64,000 nt of DNA from JABMPJ01 sp964345005. GTDB taxonomy: Bacteria > Verrucomicrobiota > Kiritimatiellia > UBA8416 > JABMPJ01. The stretch is from assembly GCA_964345005.1 (NCBI GenBank), contig CAYFPQ010000010.1, positions 1 to 64,000 on the forward strand, in the 5' to 3' direction. Positions 63,733 through 64,000 of this stretch are shown here, piece after piece. The notes beneath the pieces are model-generated. The model made no database searches. It worked only from the letters and a program-made list of their open reading frames with translations, and was not told the origin of the DNA. How positions within the stretch are numbered: the first letter of the stretch is position 1; every line of letters begins with the position of its first letter. The translations under genes were made by a program, and so were the position numbers.

Positions 63733-63750
63733 TGCGCCATCGATGGCGCA
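63733..63750. promoter_or_regulatory. 18-bp perfect palindrome with central CG, putative LacI-family operator
   Basis: TGCGCCATCGATGGCGCA is its own reverse complement and has the central CG typical of LacI-family operators. It lies 16 bases before the ATG of the LacI-type gene and in the 285-base gap shared with the URO-D-like gene, so it may control both. The rest of that gap shows no gene. Confidence 0.6.
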
Positions 63751-63766
63751 CTGCGATACTTGTCTC

Positions 63767-64000
63767 ATGTCATCACTCAGAGATGTAGCCAAGACGGCAG
63801 GTGTTTCGGCCCGGACGGTCAACCGCGTGCTCAAGAACAATGGACGCGTGGCTAAGGAAACAAGGCAGCGCGTCAATCAGGTCATAGACGAGCTCGGATA
63901 CCGACCAAACCGCGTAGCGCAGTCTCTGCGAACTGGCAAGAGCACTGAAGTCAACGTCCTGATTACAGCACAGGACGAACTGCATATGGTTAAGATGGAG
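63767..64000 (+). CDS. LacI-family transcriptional regulator (N-terminal part, 3' end outside window)
   Basis: Seventy-eight residues are visible and form the LacI DNA-binding domain: SLRDVAKTAGVSARTVNRVL, KNNGRVAKETRQRVNQVIDE and LGYRPNRVAQSLRTGKS, with the hinge helix at NRVAQSLR. The rest lies beyond the window. The start at 63767 has no ribosome site; an in-frame ATG at 63743 lies inside the palindrome and is less likely. Probably represses itself and the divergent URO-D-like gene. Confidence 0.85.
   Translation, partial: MSSLRDVAKTAGVSARTVNRVLKNNGRVAKETRQRVNQVIDELGYRPNRVAQSLRTGKSTEVNVLITAQDELHMVKME

Noticed and set aside
1..64000. tRNA, rRNA and CRISPR arrays
   Set aside because: None could be recognised; T-loop-like strings that I met lie inside coding regions. 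A covariance-model search would be decisive.

Overview
The window looks like a scaffold from an uncultured, carbohydrate-specialised bacterium of the PVC superphylum, most like Kiritimatiellota or Lentisphaerota. This is inferred from gene content: a sulfatase, a DUF4838 protein, two PHP-like DUF3604 proteins, GH2/GH4/GH31-like/GH95-like enzymes, many Gfo/Idh/MocA oxidoreductases, hybrid GntR-LacI regulators, and secreted proteins sharing a C-terminal module that ends in TDxxxGAxxxNFYRI or a similar FYRV. Two runs of exactly ten N (41603-41612 and 47093-47102) are scaffold gaps, and each lies inside a gene.

Layout. 1-3608: sulfatase (cut by the window edge) and DUF4838 protein. 3609-5131: a toxin-antitoxin pair and two decayed small genes. 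5132-12651 (minus): GntR-LacI regulator, tandem transglutaminase-like protein, DegT-type aminotransferase, amidohydrolase, Gfo/Idh oxidoreductase and GldA-like dehydrogenase, facing a plus-strand set (12787-17183) with a beta-rich unknown, a metal-site-deficient and a canonical amidohydrolase, and a frameshifted DUF3604 protein. A perfect 10+10 bp inverted repeat lies between the two divergent sets. 17180-22909: VapBC-like pair, AraC regulator divergent from a URO-D-like protein, DUF4143 ATPase, and an AbiE pair in reversed gene order. 23011-29428: a 1616-residue secreted repeat protein and a beta-lactamase-fold serine hydrolase, divergent from a second GntR-LacI regulator. 30608-32004: a graveyard of Fic, URO-D, transposase and nucleotidyltransferase fragments. 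32124-33266: an AAA/STAND-type ATPase.

The most striking region is 33344-61050. A third GntR-LacI gene (48026) sits between a minus-strand run of eight tightly packed genes (GH2, DUF6785 membrane protein, TPR protein, M28-like/FtsX fusion, OPT-family transporter, short FtsX permease, LolD/MacB-type ATPase, nitrilase-family amidase) and a plus-strand run of eight (DUF3604, GH95-like, Nif3-like, GH31-like, GH4, carbamate kinase, SGNH esterase, Gfo/Idh). Four related 18-bp sites lie in front of GH2, the DUF6785 gene, the regulator and the DUF3604 gene, suggesting one regulon for import, deglycosylation and catabolism of a decorated, perhaps nitrogen-bearing, glycan or glycoconjugate. The M28 domain in this set has lost its metal-binding residues and is fused to an ABC permease, which I regard as the best candidate for an undescribed system.

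The right end carries a URO-D-family gene and a LacI regulator (cut by the window edge) with a perfect palindromic operator between them. Products are named from motifs read by eye; no database search was possible.
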